Shown: positions 21,309 to 30,638 of the stretch, piece after piece
How positions within the stretch are numbered: the first letter of the stretch is position 1
Layout: every line of letters begins with the position of its first letter
Assembly: GCA_002918705.1 (NCBI GenBank)
Contig: PQKR01000001.1
Coordinates: 620,001 to 684,000, forward strand
Origin: Escherichia sp. ESNIH1
GTDB taxonomy: Bacteria; Pseudomonadota; Gammaproteobacteria; Enterobacterales; Enterobacteriaceae
Direction: 5' to 3'
Length of the DNA: 64,000 bases
Made by a program: the position numbers and the translations under genes
Notes under the pieces: generated by a model
Told to the model about the DNA's origin: nothing
Seen by the model: only the letters and a program-made list of their open reading frames with translations
Database searches by the model: none

Positions 21309-22550
21309 ATGAGTGGCTTAAAACAGGAGCTGGGACTGGCTCAGGGCGTGGGGCTGTTATCAACCTCACTATTAGGCACCGGCGTGTTTGCCGTGCCTGC
21401 GCTGGCGGCGTTGGTGGCAGGCAACAACAGCCTGTGGGCGTGGCCGGTGCTGATCGTACTGGTTTTTCCCATTGCGATTGTCTTCGCCCTGCTTGGACGG
21501 CACTTCCCCAGCGCGGGCGGCGTCGCCCATTTTGTTGGCATGGCGTTTGGCCCGCGCCTGGAGCGCGTCACGGGCTGGCTCTTTCTGTCGGTGATCCCGG
21601 TGGGACTGCCCGCCGCGCTGCACATTGCCGCTGGCTTCTGGCAGGCGCTGTTTGGCTGGCACGGTCCGCTGCTGCTGATGGCGGAGCTGGGCACGCTGCT
21701 GCTGGTATGGGCGGTAGGAACGCGGGGAGCCAGCTCCAGCGCTAATTTGCAAACCCTGGTCGCCGGGCTGATCGTGACGCTGATCGCCGCCGTCTGGTGG
21801 TATGGCGATCTCACCTTGGCTGAAATTCCCTTCCCTGCCCCGCAGGACGTCGATGCTTCCGGACTGTTTGCCGCGCTGTCGGTGATGTTCTGGTGCTTTG
21901 TTGGCCTGGAAGCGTTTGCCCACCTGGCTTCTGAATTCAAGCGTCCGGAGCGGGACTTTCCCCGCGCGCTGATGATCGGCCTGCTGCTGGCCGGCTTCGT
22001 CTACTGGGCCTGTACGGTGATTGTGCTGCATTTTAACGCCTATGGCGCCGATCGTGCTGCCGCGGCCTCGCTGCCAGGGATCGTGGTGCAGCTGTTTGGT
22101 GAGAAGGCGCTGTGGGTCGCCTGTGTGATTGGCTATCTGGCCTGCTTCGCCAGCCTTAACATCTACATTCAAAGCTTCGCCCGTCTGGTCTGGTCCCAGG
22201 CGATGTACAACCCGCAGGGCCGCCTGGCCCAGCTCTCAAAACGCCAGATCCCCTTTAACGCCCTGAACGCGGTGCTGATCTGCTGCATCATCAGCACGCT
22301 GGTCATCTACGTAATGGAGATTAACCTCGATGCGCTGATTATCTATGCCAACGGCATTTTCATCATGATCTATCTGCTGTGTATGCTGGCGGGGTGTCGT
22401 TTGCTGAAGGGGCGCTATCGGGCGCTGGCGGCGGTGGGCGGTCTGCTCTGCCTGCTGCTGCTGGCGATGGTGGGCTGGAAGAGCCTCTACGCCATTATTA
22501 TGCTGGCGGCGCTGTGGTGGTTTTTACCCAAGCGCGCCATCGTGCATTAA
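21309..22550 (+). CDS. yjeH: Amino-acid exporter YjeH
   Basis: 413-aa APC-superfamily transporter, about 12 hydrophobic helices; the E. coli protein exports methionine and branched-chain amino acids. MSGLKQELGLAQGVGLLSTS, then LLGTGVFAVPALAALVAGNN, and later FWCFVGLEAFAHLASEFK are conserved blocks. It is divergent from groS. The stop is followed by a REP shared with convergent fxsA. Confidence 0.94.
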   Translation: MSGLKQELGLAQGVGLLSTSLLGTGVFAVPALAALVAGNNSLWAWPVLIVLVFPIAIVFALLGRHFPSAGGVAHFVGMAFGPRLERVTGWLFLSVIPVGLPAALHIAAGFWQALFGWHGPLLLMAELGTLLLVWAVGTRGASSSANLQTLVAGLIVTLIAAVWWYGDLTLAEIPFPAPQDVDASGLFAALSVMFWCFVGLEAFAHLASEFKRPERDFPRALMIGLLLAGFVYWACTVIVLHFNAYGADRAAAASLPGIVVQLFGEKALWVACVIGYLACFASLNIYIQSFARLVWSQAMYNPQGRLAQLSKRQIPFNALNAVLICCIISTLVIYVMEINLDALIIYANGIFIMIYLLCMLAGCRLLKGRYRALAAVGGLLCLLLLAMVGWKSLYAIIMLAALWWFLPKRAIVH

Positions 22551-22554
22551 ATAA

Positions 22555-22587
22555 CGCCGGGTGGCGCTGCGCTTACCCGGCCTACGG
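22555..22587. repeat. REP element between yjeH and fxsA
   Basis: CGCCGGGTGGCGCTGCGCTT then ACCCGGCCTACGG, a standard REP palindrome between two convergent gene ends. Confidence 0.8.
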
Positions 22588-23058
22588 TTATTTATCTTCT
22601 TTATGATCTATACGGTCGCGCTGGTCGTCTTTGCGCTGGTACTCACCGTCAAAGGTCTGGCCGCCCTGGCTCCCGGCGCTAAACCCGCCGCCCGGCATCC
22701 GGGAGAAACGCAGATGCGGGAGCAAACGCAGGGTCAGCAGCTTTTGCACCGGCGGCAGCAGCAGCAGCAGGCCGAGCAGATCGGTAAAGAAGCCCGGCAG
22801 TAACAGCAGCAGCCCGGCAATCATCAGCGAGACGCTCTTGATCATCTCCGCCGCGGGACTCTCTCCGGCGGCCATCTTCTGCTGCATCAGCAAAATATTT
22901 TTAAAGCCCTGGTTGCGCACCAGCGACATGCCGATGACCGAGGTAAAGATCACCAGCACCAGCGTGAGCAGGACGCCAAAGACATGGGCGACCTGAATAA
23001 AAATCGAGATTTCAATGTAAACGTATAAAAATATAGCAATTAGCGGTATCCAGCGCAC
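22588..23058 (-). CDS. fxsA: Membrane protein FxsA
   Basis: 156-aa inner-membrane protein; overproduction in E. coli relieves F exclusion of phage T7. VRWIPLIAIFLYVYIEISIF contains the first helix. NQGFKNILLMQQKMAAGESP and the glycine-rich tail RMPGGGFSAGSQ match the family. The start is GTG at 23058 with CAGGAGAC upstream; a longer frame from 23115 lacks family similarity. It is divergent from aspA. Confidence 0.93.
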   Translation of the reverse strand: MRWIPLIAIFLYVYIEISIFIQVAHVFGVLLTLVLVIFTSVIGMSLVRNQGFKNILLMQQKMAAGESPAAEMIKSVSLMIAGLLLLLPGFFTDLLGLLLLLPPVQKLLTLRLLPHLRFSRMPGGGFSAGSQGGQTFDGEYQRKDDQRDRIDHKEDK

Positions 23059-23159
23059 TGGCGTCTCCTGTAGGTTTGCGGCGTGCTTCCTGTTGAAATG
23101 GTGCTTAATAGTCATAATTCAATAGGATTGCATGCCATGTTGGCTGAAAATCTTTAGCC

Positions 23160-23175
23160 GGTGATGCATTTCACA
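23160..23175. promoter_or_regulatory. CRP-cAMP site upstream of aspA
   Basis: GGTGA-TGCATT-TCACA is one mismatch from TGTGA-N6-TCACA. It lies about 190 bases before the aspA start, in a region known to be CRP and FNR regulated in E. coli. A weaker FNR/CRP-like stretch (GTGATCCAGATTAC, about 23211-23224) was seen but is not annotated. Confidence 0.7.
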
Positions 23176-23361
23176 AATTATTAAAACTAATGCAACGACT
23201 ACGATAATAAGTGATCCAGATTACGGCATTTCGCTATCATCAGCATATGATCCCGGGTACGTGGCCGATTAAGGAAATAATCGTCGGTCAGCAAACACAC
23301 AAAACCCCAGATATACTGTGTGTTTAGTACATTCATTCGCAGCTTGAAAAAGAAGGTTCAC

Positions 23362-24798
23362 ATGTTAAACAGCATTCGTATCGAAGAAGATTTGTTGGGC
23401 ACAAGGGAAGTACCAGCGGACGCTTACTACGGCATCCACACTCTGAGAGCGATTGAGAATTTCTACATCAGCAACAGCAAAATCAGCGACATTCCTGAGT
23501 TTGTGCGTGGCATGGTAATGGTAAAGAAAGCCGCAGCGCTGGCGAATAAAGAGCTGCACACCATTCCCAAAAGCGTGGCGAATGCAATCGTCGCCGCATG
23601 TGATGAAGTCCTGAATAACGGTAAATGCATGGACCAGTTCCCGGTCGACGTCTACCAGGGCGGCGCGGGTACCTCCGTGAATATGAACACCAACGAAGTG
23701 CTGGCAAACATTGGCCTTGAGCTGATGGGCCACCAGAAAGGCGACTACCAGTACCTGAATCCGAACGACCACGTCAACAAGTGCCAGTCCACCAACGACG
23801 CTTACCCGACCGGCTTCCGCATCGCGGTCTACGCCTCTGTCGTTAAGCTGGTGGACGCCATTAATCAGCTCGGAGAAGGGTTCCAGAACAAGGCCGTTGA
23901 GTTCAAAGACATCCTCAAAATGGGCCGCACCCAGCTGCAGGATGCCGTGCCGATGACGCTGGGCCAGGAGTTCCACGCCTTTAACGTCCTGCTCAACGAA
24001 GAGACGCGCAACCTGCTGCGCACCGCGGAGCTGCTGCTGGAGGTCAACCTCGGCGCAACGGCAATCGGCACCCGGCTGAATACCCCGGACGGCTATCAAC
24101 AGCTGGCGGTGCAGAAGCTGGCGGAAGTCAGCAACCTGCCGGTCGTCCCGGCGGAAGATCTGATCGAAGCCACCTCCGACTGCGGGGCGTATGTTATGGT
24201 CCACAGCTCGCTGAAGCGCCTGGCGGTCAAGCTCTCCAAAATCTGTAACGACCTGCGCCTGCTCTCCTCCGGCCCGCGCGCTGGCCTGAACGAGATCAAC
24301 CTGCCGGAGCTGCAGGCTGGCTCCTCTATCATGCCCGCTAAAGTGAACCCGGTAGTGCCAGAGGTGGTAAACCAGGTCTGCTTCAAGGTTATTGGTAACG
24401 ACATCACGGTAACGATGGCCTCTGAAGCGGGCCAGCTACAGCTCAACGTGATGGAGCCGGTCATCGGCCAGGCGATGTTTGAGTCAATCCACATCCTGAC
24501 CAATGCCTGCTATAACCTGCTGGAGAAATGCATCAACGGCATCACTGCCAACAAAGCGGTATGTGAAAGCTACGTCTATAACTCAATTGGCATCGTCACC
24601 TATCTCAATCCGTTTATCGGCCACCACAATGGCGATATTGTGGGTAAAATCTGTGCTGAAACGGGCAAGAGCGTGCGTGAGGTCGTGCTTGAGCGTGGCC
24701 TGCTGACCGAGGCGGAGCTGGATGATATCTTCTCGGCGCAAAACCTGATGCACCCGGCTTATAAAGCAAAACGGTACACGGATGAAAACGAACAGTAA
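23362..24798 (+). CDS. aspA: Aspartate ammonia-lyase (aspartase)
   Basis: Deaminates L-aspartate to fumarate. 478 aa, as in E. coli, from [20 protein letters not shown]. The fumarase/aspartase signature loop [11 protein letters not shown] with the catalytic serine is intact. The chosen ATG fits the family start; an upstream in-frame ATG at 23320 adds a basic extension with no homology. With dcuA and frdABCD in the same window it forms the aspartate-to-succinate respiration set: uptake, fumarate formation, fumarate reduction. Confidence 0.97.
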   Translation: MLNSIRIEEDLLGTREVPADAYYGIHTLRAIENFYISNSKISDIPEFVRGMVMVKKAAALANKELHTIPKSVANAIVAACDEVLNNGKCMDQFPVDVYQGGAGTSVNMNTNEVLANIGLELMGHQKGDYQYLNPNDHVNKCQSTNDAYPTGFRIAVYASVVKLVDAINQLGEGFQNKAVEFKDILKMGRTQLQDAVPMTLGQEFHAFNVLLNEETRNLLRTAELLLEVNLGATAIGTRLNTPDGYQQLAVQKLAEVSNLPVVPAEDLIEATSDCGAYVMVHSSLKRLAVKLSKICNDLRLLSSGPRAGLNEINLPELQAGSSIMPAKVNPVVPEVVNQVCFKVIGNDITVTMASEAGQLQLNVMEPVIGQAMFESIHILTNACYNLLEKCINGITANKAVCESYVYNSIGIVTYLNPFIGHHNGDIVGKICAETGKSVREVVLERGLLTEAELDDIFSAQNLMHPAYKAKRYTDENEQ

Positions 24799-24820
24799 CC
24801 CTTTAACCGGGTAAGACCTC

Positions 24821-24850
24821 AAAGGCACGTCAGCGATGACGTGCCTTTTT
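24821..24850 (+). terminator. Terminator after aspA
   Basis: AAAGGCACGTCA-GCGA-TGACGTGCC followed by TTTTT. It separates aspA from dcuA, so dcuA may depend on readthrough or its own promoter. Confidence 0.92.
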
Positions 24851-24916
24851 GTTTATAGACGCTACTAAAATTCAACAAACCAATATCAAATTGTAAACAC
24901 ATCAAGGAAGCCAATT

Positions 24917-26218
24917 ATGTTTGCTGCGGAGCTTGTGATTGTCCTGCTGGCCATTTACTTGGGTGCCAGACTCGGTGGGATCGGCATCGGTTTTGCCGGT
25001 GGGCTTGGCGTACTCATCCTGACGCTCTTTTTCCAGATCAAACCCGGCGCGATCCCTTTTGACGTTATTGAGATCATCATGGCGGTGATCGCTGCCATTG
25101 CCGCCATGCAGGTCGCCGGGGGGATGGACTACCTGGTCAGCCTGGCGGAGCGCCTCCTGCGCCGTCACCCCAAACACATCACCTTTCTCGCGCCGCTGGT
25201 GACCTGGTTTATGACCATTCTCGCCGGTACCGGGCACACCGCGTTCTCCACGCTGCCGGTGATCACCGAGGTGGCAAAAGAGCAAGGCATCCGCCCCTCT
25301 CGCCCGCTCTCTATCGCCGTGGTGGCCTCGCAGATCGCTATCACCGCCTCGCCCATTTCGGCGGCGGTAGTGTTTTTCGCCGGCATCCTTGAGCCATTAG
25401 GCGTTAGCTACCTGACATTGCTGGCAATCTGTATTCCGGTCACCCTGATCGCCATCATGCTTACCGCCGTGGTGTGTAACTTCCTTGGCGCAGAGCTAAA
25501 GGACGATCCGGTCTACCAGCAGCGACTGGCCAAGGGTGAGGTTAAGTTGCGCGGCAACCAGGTGTTTCAGCTTAAGCCACACGCCAAACGCTCGGTAATG
25601 CTGTTTCTGATCGGCATCGTCGCGGTGATGATCTATGCCACCATCATCAGCCCGACGGTAGGCCTGATTACCAATCCAGTGCTGCCGCGCAACGAGGCGA
25701 TTGTGGTCTTCATGCTTACCATCGCCACGCTGATCTGCCTGAGCTGCAAGGTGGACACCGGCGAGATACTCAACGCCGGAACCTTTAAGTCCGGGATGAG
25801 CGCCTGTATCTGCGTGCTGGGCGTAGCCTGGCTCGGTGACACCTTTGTGAAGAGCCACATTGAGGATATCCAGAGCGTGGCGGGCGACCTGCTGCACAGC
25901 TATCCGTGGCTGCTGGCGGTGGTGCTCTTTTTTGCCGCCACCCTGCTCTACTCCCAGGCGGCGACCACCAAAGCGCTGATGCCCGCCGCGCTGCTGCTCG
26001 GCGTCAGCCCTTTGACCGCTATCGCCTCGTTCGCCGCCGTGTCGGCGCTGTTTGTGCTGCCCACCTACCCGACGCTGCTGGCGGCAGTGGAGATGGACGA
26101 CACTGGCTCGACCCGCATCGGCAAATATGTCTTTAACCACGCCTTCCTGATCCCCGGCGTGATCGCCATCGCCCTGTGCGTCATTTTGGGCTTCGCTATT
26201 GGTGGTCTGGTGTTGTAA
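24917..26218 (+). CDS. dcuA: C4-dicarboxylate antiporter DcuA
   Basis: 433-aa, roughly 10-helix transporter exchanging aspartate, fumarate or malate for succinate. GARLGGIGIGFAGGLGVL, ITASPISAAVVFF and LPTYPTLLAAVEMDDTGSTRIGK are Dcu signatures. It is visibly more diverged from E. coli DcuA than neighbouring genes are from theirs, but the synteny and C-terminal region place it as DcuA rather than DcuB. It lies 118 bases after aspA. Confidence 0.92.
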   Translation: MFAAELVIVLLAIYLGARLGGIGIGFAGGLGVLILTLFFQIKPGAIPFDVIEIIMAVIAAIAAMQVAGGMDYLVSLAERLLRRHPKHITFLAPLVTWFMTILAGTGHTAFSTLPVITEVAKEQGIRPSRPLSIAVVASQIAITASPISAAVVFFAGILEPLGVSYLTLLAICIPVTLIAIMLTAVVCNFLGAELKDDPVYQQRLAKGEVKLRGNQVFQLKPHAKRSVMLFLIGIVAVMIYATIISPTVGLITNPVLPRNEAIVVFMLTIATLICLSCKVDTGEILNAGTFKSGMSACICVLGVAWLGDTFVKSHIEDIQSVAGDLLHSYPWLLAVVLFFAATLLYSQAATTKALMPAALLLGVSPLTAIASFAAVSALFVLPTYPTLLAAVEMDDTGSTRIGKYVFNHAFLIPGVIAIALCVILGFAIGGLVL

Positions 26219-26313
26219 ATGTCGTTAAAATCGGGCTGCCTGGCGGCCCGGTTGATTAATCCCCCGCCAGCGGCGTGCTATAGTGGCTTTTTTCGTTTGA
26301 TACGAGATTGCCG

Positions 26314-26637
26314 ATGAATATGCCTGATGCCGTCGTTGTGCTCTGTACCGCCCCGGATGAAGCCACCGCCCAGGACCTGGCGGCCAAAGTGCTGGCAGAT
26401 AAGCTCGCCGCCTGCGTCACGATCCTGCCCGGTGCCACCTCGCTCTACTACTGGGAAGGCAAGCTGGAGCAGGAGTACGAGGTCCAGATGCTGCTGAAAA
26501 GCACAACTGCGCATCAGGAGGCGCTGCTGGCCTGCCTGAAATCGCATCATCCCTATCAGACCCCTGAACTATTAGTGCTGCCCGTCGCACATGGAGACAA
26601 CGACTACCTCTCATGGCTCAACGCATCCTTACGCTAA
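26314..26637 (+). CDS. cutA: Divalent-cation tolerance protein CutA
   Basis: 107-aa PII-like trimeric protein linked to copper tolerance. [40 protein letters not shown] and [13 protein letters not shown] are family hallmarks. The ATG at 26314 is preferred (GAG at 26304-26306, 7 bases upstream). A TTG two codons earlier and an ATG two codons later are possible. Its 3' end overlaps dsbD by 25 bases. Confidence 0.94.
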   Translation: MNMPDAVVVLCTAPDEATAQDLAAKVLADKLAACVTILPGATSLYYWEGKLEQEYEVQMLLKSTTAHQEALLACLKSHHPYQTPELLVLPVAHGDNDYLSWLNASLR

Positions 26638-28301
26638 TCCTGCTGCTTTGCAGTACGCCCGCCTTTGCCGGGCTGTTTGACGCACCCGGCTCCGCGAAGT
26701 TTGTTCCCGCTGACAGCGCGTTTACCTTCGACTTTCAGCAAAATGAGCACGACCTGACGCTTAACTGGCAGATCAAAGAGGGCTACTACCTCTATCGCCA
26801 GCAGATCAGCGTCACGCCCGCGCAGGCGGATATCGCCCCGCTCCAGCTCCCGAAGGGCGAGAGCCACAAAGATGAGTTCTTCGGCACCAGCGAAATCTAT
26901 CGCCAGCGGCTCAGTCTGCCGTTGACGGTGCGCTCGGCCGATAAAGCGGCGACCTTAACCGTGACCTACCAGGGCTGCGCGGCGGCAGGCTTCTGTTATC
27001 CGCCGGAGACCAAAATCGTACCGGTCAGTGCGGTGCAGCCGCTGGCGCAGAGCGCGCCGGAGCAACCCGCACCTGATCCGGCCGCGCCTACGCTGCCTTT
27101 CTCGGCGCTGTGGGCGCTGTTGATCGGGATTGGCATCGCCTTTACCCCCTGCGTACTGCCGATGTACCCGCTCATCTCCGGGATCGTGCTGGGGGGCAAA
27201 GCGCGCCTCTCTACCGGACGTGCGCTGCTGCTGACCGTGCTCTACGTGCAGGGCATGGCCCTCACCTATACCGCCCTAGGCCTGGTCGTAGCCGCCGCCG
27301 GGCTACAGTTTCAGGCGGCGCTCCAGCATCCATACGTCTTGATCGGGCTGTCGGCGATCTTCACCCTGCTGGCGCTGTCGATGTTTGGCCTGTTCACGCT
27401 CCAGCTGCCGTCATCTTTGCAAACGCGCCTGAGCCTGATGAGCAACCGCCAGCAGGGCGGCTCGCCGGGCGGCGTCTTTGCGATGGGAGCCATCGCCGGG
27501 CTGATCTGCTCCCCCTGCACCACCGCGCCGCTCAGCGCCATTCTGCTCTATATTGCCCAGAGCGGTAATCTGTGGCTCGGCGGCGGTACGCTCTACCTCT
27601 ATGCGCTCGGCATGGGTATTCCGCTGATCCTGGTGACCCTGTTCGGCAACCGTCTGCTGCCGAAAAGCGGGCCGTGGATGGAGCAGGTCAAAATCGCCTT
27701 TGGCTTTGCGATCCTTGCCCTGCCGGTGTTTTTGCTGGAACGTATAGTAGGCGAGACGTGGGGCCTGCGCCTCTGGTCGCTGCTCGGCGTGGCGTTTTTC
27801 GGCTGGGCATTTATCACCTGTTTGACGGGTACCCGGCGCGGAATACGTGTGCTACAGATCGTCCTGCTGGGTGCGGCGCTGGTCAGCGCGAAACCCCTAC
27901 AGGACTGGGCGTTTGGCGTCAGTGCCTCTGCTCCGCAGACGCAGCTTAACTTTACCCGCATCGCCAGCGTGGATGAGCTAAACCAGGCCCTGGCGCAGGC
28001 CAGGGGCAAACCGGTGATGCTCGATCTCTATGCCGACTGGTGCGTGGCCTGTAAAGAGTTTGAGAAGTACACCTTCAGCGATCCGCAGGTACAGGCGGCG
28101 CTGAAGGAGACGGTGCTGCTGCAGGCGGATGTGACCGCCAACAGCACCGAGGATGCCGCCCTGCTTCGCCACCTTGGCGTGCCGGGCCTGCCGACAATTC
28201 TGTTCTTTGACGCCCAGGGCAACGCGCAGCCTGCGCAACGGGTGGCAGGATTTATGGACGCGGAAGCATTTAGTAGACATTTGCGCAATCGCCAGCCATA
28301 A
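26613..28301 (+). CDS. dsbD: Thiol:disulfide interchange protein DsbD
   Basis: 562-aa protein that moves electrons from cytoplasmic thioredoxin to periplasmic DsbC, DsbG and CcmG. Signal peptide (1-19), N-terminal domain with the Cys pair in [10 protein letters not shown], and eight-helix core with TPCVLPMYP and SPCTTAP. The C-terminal thioredoxin-like domain carries CVAC in [16 protein letters not shown]. All three redox pairs are intact. It overlaps cutA, implying co-expression. Confidence 0.97.
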   Translation: MAQRILTLILLLCSTPAFAGLFDAPGSAKFVPADSAFTFDFQQNEHDLTLNWQIKEGYYLYRQQISVTPAQADIAPLQLPKGESHKDEFFGTSEIYRQRLSLPLTVRSADKAATLTVTYQGCAAAGFCYPPETKIVPVSAVQPLAQSAPEQPAPDPAAPTLPFSALWALLIGIGIAFTPCVLPMYPLISGIVLGGKARLSTGRALLLTVLYVQGMALTYTALGLVVAAAGLQFQAALQHPYVLIGLSAIFTLLALSMFGLFTLQLPSSLQTRLSLMSNRQQGGSPGGVFAMGAIAGLICSPCTTAPLSAILLYIAQSGNLWLGGGTLYLYALGMGIPLILVTLFGNRLLPKSGPWMEQVKIAFGFAILALPVFLLERIVGETWGLRLWSLLGVAFFGWAFITCLTGTRRGIRVLQIVLLGAALVSAKPLQDWAFGVSASAPQTQLNFTRIASVDELNQALAQARGKPVMLDLYADWCVACKEFEKYTFSDPQVQAALKETVLLQADVTANSTEDAALLRHLGVPGLPTILFFDAQGNAQPAQRVAGFMDAEAFSRHLRNRQP

Positions 28302-28348
28302 ACTACACCAGGAGTGGAAAAATGGTTCTAAAAACGCAGGAGAACACC

Positions 28349-28924
28349 GTGCAACGTGAAGACGTCTTAGGGAAAACATTGCAGTGGCTTGAGATCGAAG
28401 GCCTTGCTGCCACGACGCCCGAAATTATCGCCGAACGTCTTAATTATCCATTGGACGAGTTTTTGCGCTTTTGGCCCGATAAAGAGGCGCTGCATTACGA
28501 TGCGCTGCGCCACCTCAGCCAGCAGGTTGATGCCTGGCGCAGGCAGATGCTGTTAAACGACGAGCTGAGCAAAGAGCAGAAGCTGCTGGCTCGCTACACG
28601 GCGCTTACCGAGTGCGTGACTAACCACCGCTATCCGGGCTGCCTGTTCATTGCCGCCTGCACTATCTATCCGGATCCGGCCCACCCTATCCATCAGCTGG
28701 CGGATCAGCAAAAGAGCGCGGCGTACGCCTATACCCACGAGCTGCTGACCTCGCTGGAGGTGGACGATCCGGCGATGGTCGCGAAACAGATGGAGCTGGT
28801 GCTGGAGGGCTGCCTCAGCCGGATGCTGGTCAATCGCAGCCAGGTAGACGTCGATACCGCCTACCGGCTGGCAGAAGACATTCTGCGCTTTGCCCAGTGC
28901 CGTATGGGCGGTGCGCTGACCTGA
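28349..28924 (+). CDS. yjdC: TetR-family regulator YjdC (DicD)
   Basis: 191-aa regulator when started at GTG 28349 ([18 protein letters not shown]), matching E. coli, with AGGAG at 28338-28342. An ATG at 28322 with its own AGGAG would add nine residues, and both are plausible. N-terminal helix-turn-helix ([28 protein letters not shown]) and a long helical C-terminal domain ([20 protein letters not shown]). It follows dsbD by 47 bases and ends two bases before the convergent LysE-type gene. Confidence 0.9.
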   Translation: MQREDVLGKTLQWLEIEGLAATTPEIIAERLNYPLDEFLRFWPDKEALHYDALRHLSQQVDAWRRQMLLNDELSKEQKLLARYTALTECVTNHRYPGCLFIAACTIYPDPAHPIHQLADQQKSAAYAYTHELLTSLEVDDPAMVAKQMELVLEGCLSRMLVNRSQVDVDTAYRLAEDILRFAQCRMGGALT

Positions 28925-28926
28925 TA

Positions 28927-29529
28927 TCAGAGCAGCAGCCCTGCCCACGCGGAGATCAGCAGGCACAACGCCATTACCCGCTGAAACCAGACCAGCGAGG
29001 CGGGAGTGCGAAAGATTCGGTTTACCGCTCTGCCGCAGAAGGCCCAGACGATCAGGCAGAGCTGGGAGATGATCAGAAACAGCAGCGCCATCACGGCGAT
29101 CTCCCGCAGCGGATGCGCCCCGTTGGGCGCAAACAGGCTCACCACCGCCAGCGCCATCATCCATGTTTTTGGGTTAATCAGCTGCAGCGCGGCGGCTGCC
29201 CGGACGCTGAAGGGCCGCTGCGCCTCTCCGCCCAGCTCTGCGGCTGGAGCACGAAACAGCTGCCAGCTCATCCAGCTTAGCCATAGCACCCCCGCCCAGC
29301 TCATTCCCGTACGCACCAGAGGATACTGGCGCAGCACCTCTCCCGCCCCTGCGCCAGAGACCAGCACAATCAGGCTGGCAGCCACACAGCCGCTTACCAC
29401 GGCGGGCAGCGTGGCCTTTACGCCAAAGCGCTGGCTGCTGGCGAGGACCAGGATATTAGTGGGACCGGGGGTTATGGACGCCACGAAGGCAAACAGCATA
29501 AACGGCAGCCAGGCATAGAACATATTCAC
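28927..29529 (-). CDS. LysE/RhtB-family amino-acid exporter
   Basis: 200-aa membrane protein with about six hydrophobic helices. ASITPGPTNILVLASSQRFG is the family signature, and LQLINPKTWMMALAVVSLF the second conserved block. It most resembles the cysteine/O-acetylserine exporter branch, but substrate cannot be read from sequence. It lies 42 bases downstream of an AraC-type gene in the same direction and is probably its target. This gene pair is not at this position in E. coli. Confidence 0.88.
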   Translation of the reverse strand: MNMFYAWLPFMLFAFVASITPGPTNILVLASSQRFGVKATLPAVVSGCVAASLIVLVSGAGAGEVLRQYPLVRTGMSWAGVLWLSWMSWQLFRAPAAELGGEAQRPFSVRAAAALQLINPKTWMMALAVVSLFAPNGAHPLREIAVMALLFLIISQLCLIVWAFCGRAVNRIFRTPASLVWFQRVMALCLLISAWAGLLL

Positions 29530-29571
29530 AGGCAGGACTCCTTATTATCTTATCGTGTCCTGACTGTCGCG

Positions 29572-30414
29572 TTATTTCATTGCCGCGTCTGGAAGATTTG
29601 TGCATAAGCTGCGGTAGCGCGCCGGAGAGAGGCGATAGGCACGCTGGAACCAGCGTCCGAGGTGGCTCTGATCGGCAAAGCCCAGCGCCGCAGCCACGCT
29701 GGCAGGCTGCTCCCCTTTCGCCAGCATGGCGCGGGCGCTCGCCAGCCGGAGCTGAATAAGCCAGGCGTGGGGCGAGAGGTGAAACTCGCGCTTAAAGCAG
29801 CGCGTGAGCGTGAAGCGATCGGTGCCGGTCTCCCGCGCCACGTCGTCCAGACCAATGTTGTCCCCACGGTGAGCGTAGAGATAGTCCCGCGCCCGGTGGG
29901 CAATCGCCGTGCTCTGGCGCTGCGCCGAGAGCCGCTTGCGCCACTGGCAGTGGTGCGTCAGCTGGCTGAGCAATCCATCCATCATCCCCTGCTGCACGAT
30001 GCGCATCTCATCGTTGTGCAACGTCAAGAAGGTTTGGGCGATAGCGTTCACCAGCTGCGGCGCGCGGGCGATGGTCTGGTCAAAATGCAGCGAATAGCTT
30101 GAGGGCGTGGCATCGTACAGGCCGCGCAGCGTGTCGCTCAGCCAGCGGTCGTCGAGATAGAATGTCAGATAGGTAAAGCCGCCCTCTACCGGCGCGTCGC
30201 CGTCGTGGATCTCTCCCGGCTCCAGCAGAAAGGCATCGCCCGGCGTGCTGCGATGACGCTCACGACGACAGTGAAACTGCTGGGTACCGGTCAGGGTAAT
30301 GCCCACCAGGTAGCTGTCGTGCCAGTGCGGATCGAAAGCGTGGCCCTCAAAGTGCGCGCGGATGGTTTCGATGCCGGTATCAGCATGCTGCCGCAGCTCC
30401 AGCCAGTCTGCCAT
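29572..30414 (-). CDS. AraC-family transcriptional regulator
   Basis: 280-aa regulator. The N-terminal cupin-type sensing domain (HAFDPHWHDSYLVGITLTGT, later FLLEPGEIHDGD) is followed by two helix-turn-helix motifs (DDVARETGTDRFTLTRCFKR and VAAALGFADQSHLGRWFQR). The ATG at 30414 has AGGAGG directly upstream. The gene precedes the LysE-type exporter and probably controls it. An 18-base sequence from its last codons recurs upstream of its start. Confidence 0.9.
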   Translation of the reverse strand: MADWLELRQHADTGIETIRAHFEGHAFDPHWHDSYLVGITLTGTQQFHCRRERHRSTPGDAFLLEPGEIHDGDAPVEGGFTYLTFYLDDRWLSDTLRGLYDATPSSYSLHFDQTIARAPQLVNAIAQTFLTLHNDEMRIVQQGMMDGLLSQLTHHCQWRKRLSAQRQSTAIAHRARDYLYAHRGDNIGLDDVARETGTDRFTLTRCFKREFHLSPHAWLIQLRLASARAMLAKGEQPASVAAALGFADQSHLGRWFQRAYRLSPARYRSLCTNLPDAAMK

Positions 30415-30466
30415 ATCAACCTCCTGAATGATTCCCGAGTGTAGCATCAATCATTCAGCGTGAAAG

Positions 30467-30484
30467 GTCTGGAAGATTTGTGCA
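30467..30484. repeat. 18-bp exact direct repeat flanking the AraC gene (upstream copy)
   Basis: GTCTGGAAGATTTGTGCA occurs here and at 29587-29604, where it encodes the CTNLPD end of the AraC-type protein on the minus strand. The copies are 880 bases apart, in the same orientation, and bracket the gene. Confidence 0.85.
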
Positions 30485-30638
30485 GCACGACCCAAAAATA
30501 GCTGAGATGCGGCAACCTGCCGAAGAGTTTGACCGATCACAGAAGCAAAAAAACATAATTAATTAATATAAAATCGCAATAGATCCTCCGCAGTCATCTG
30601 TGTCAGAAAGTAACCCTCATTCATAAGAAAGCGGAGAT

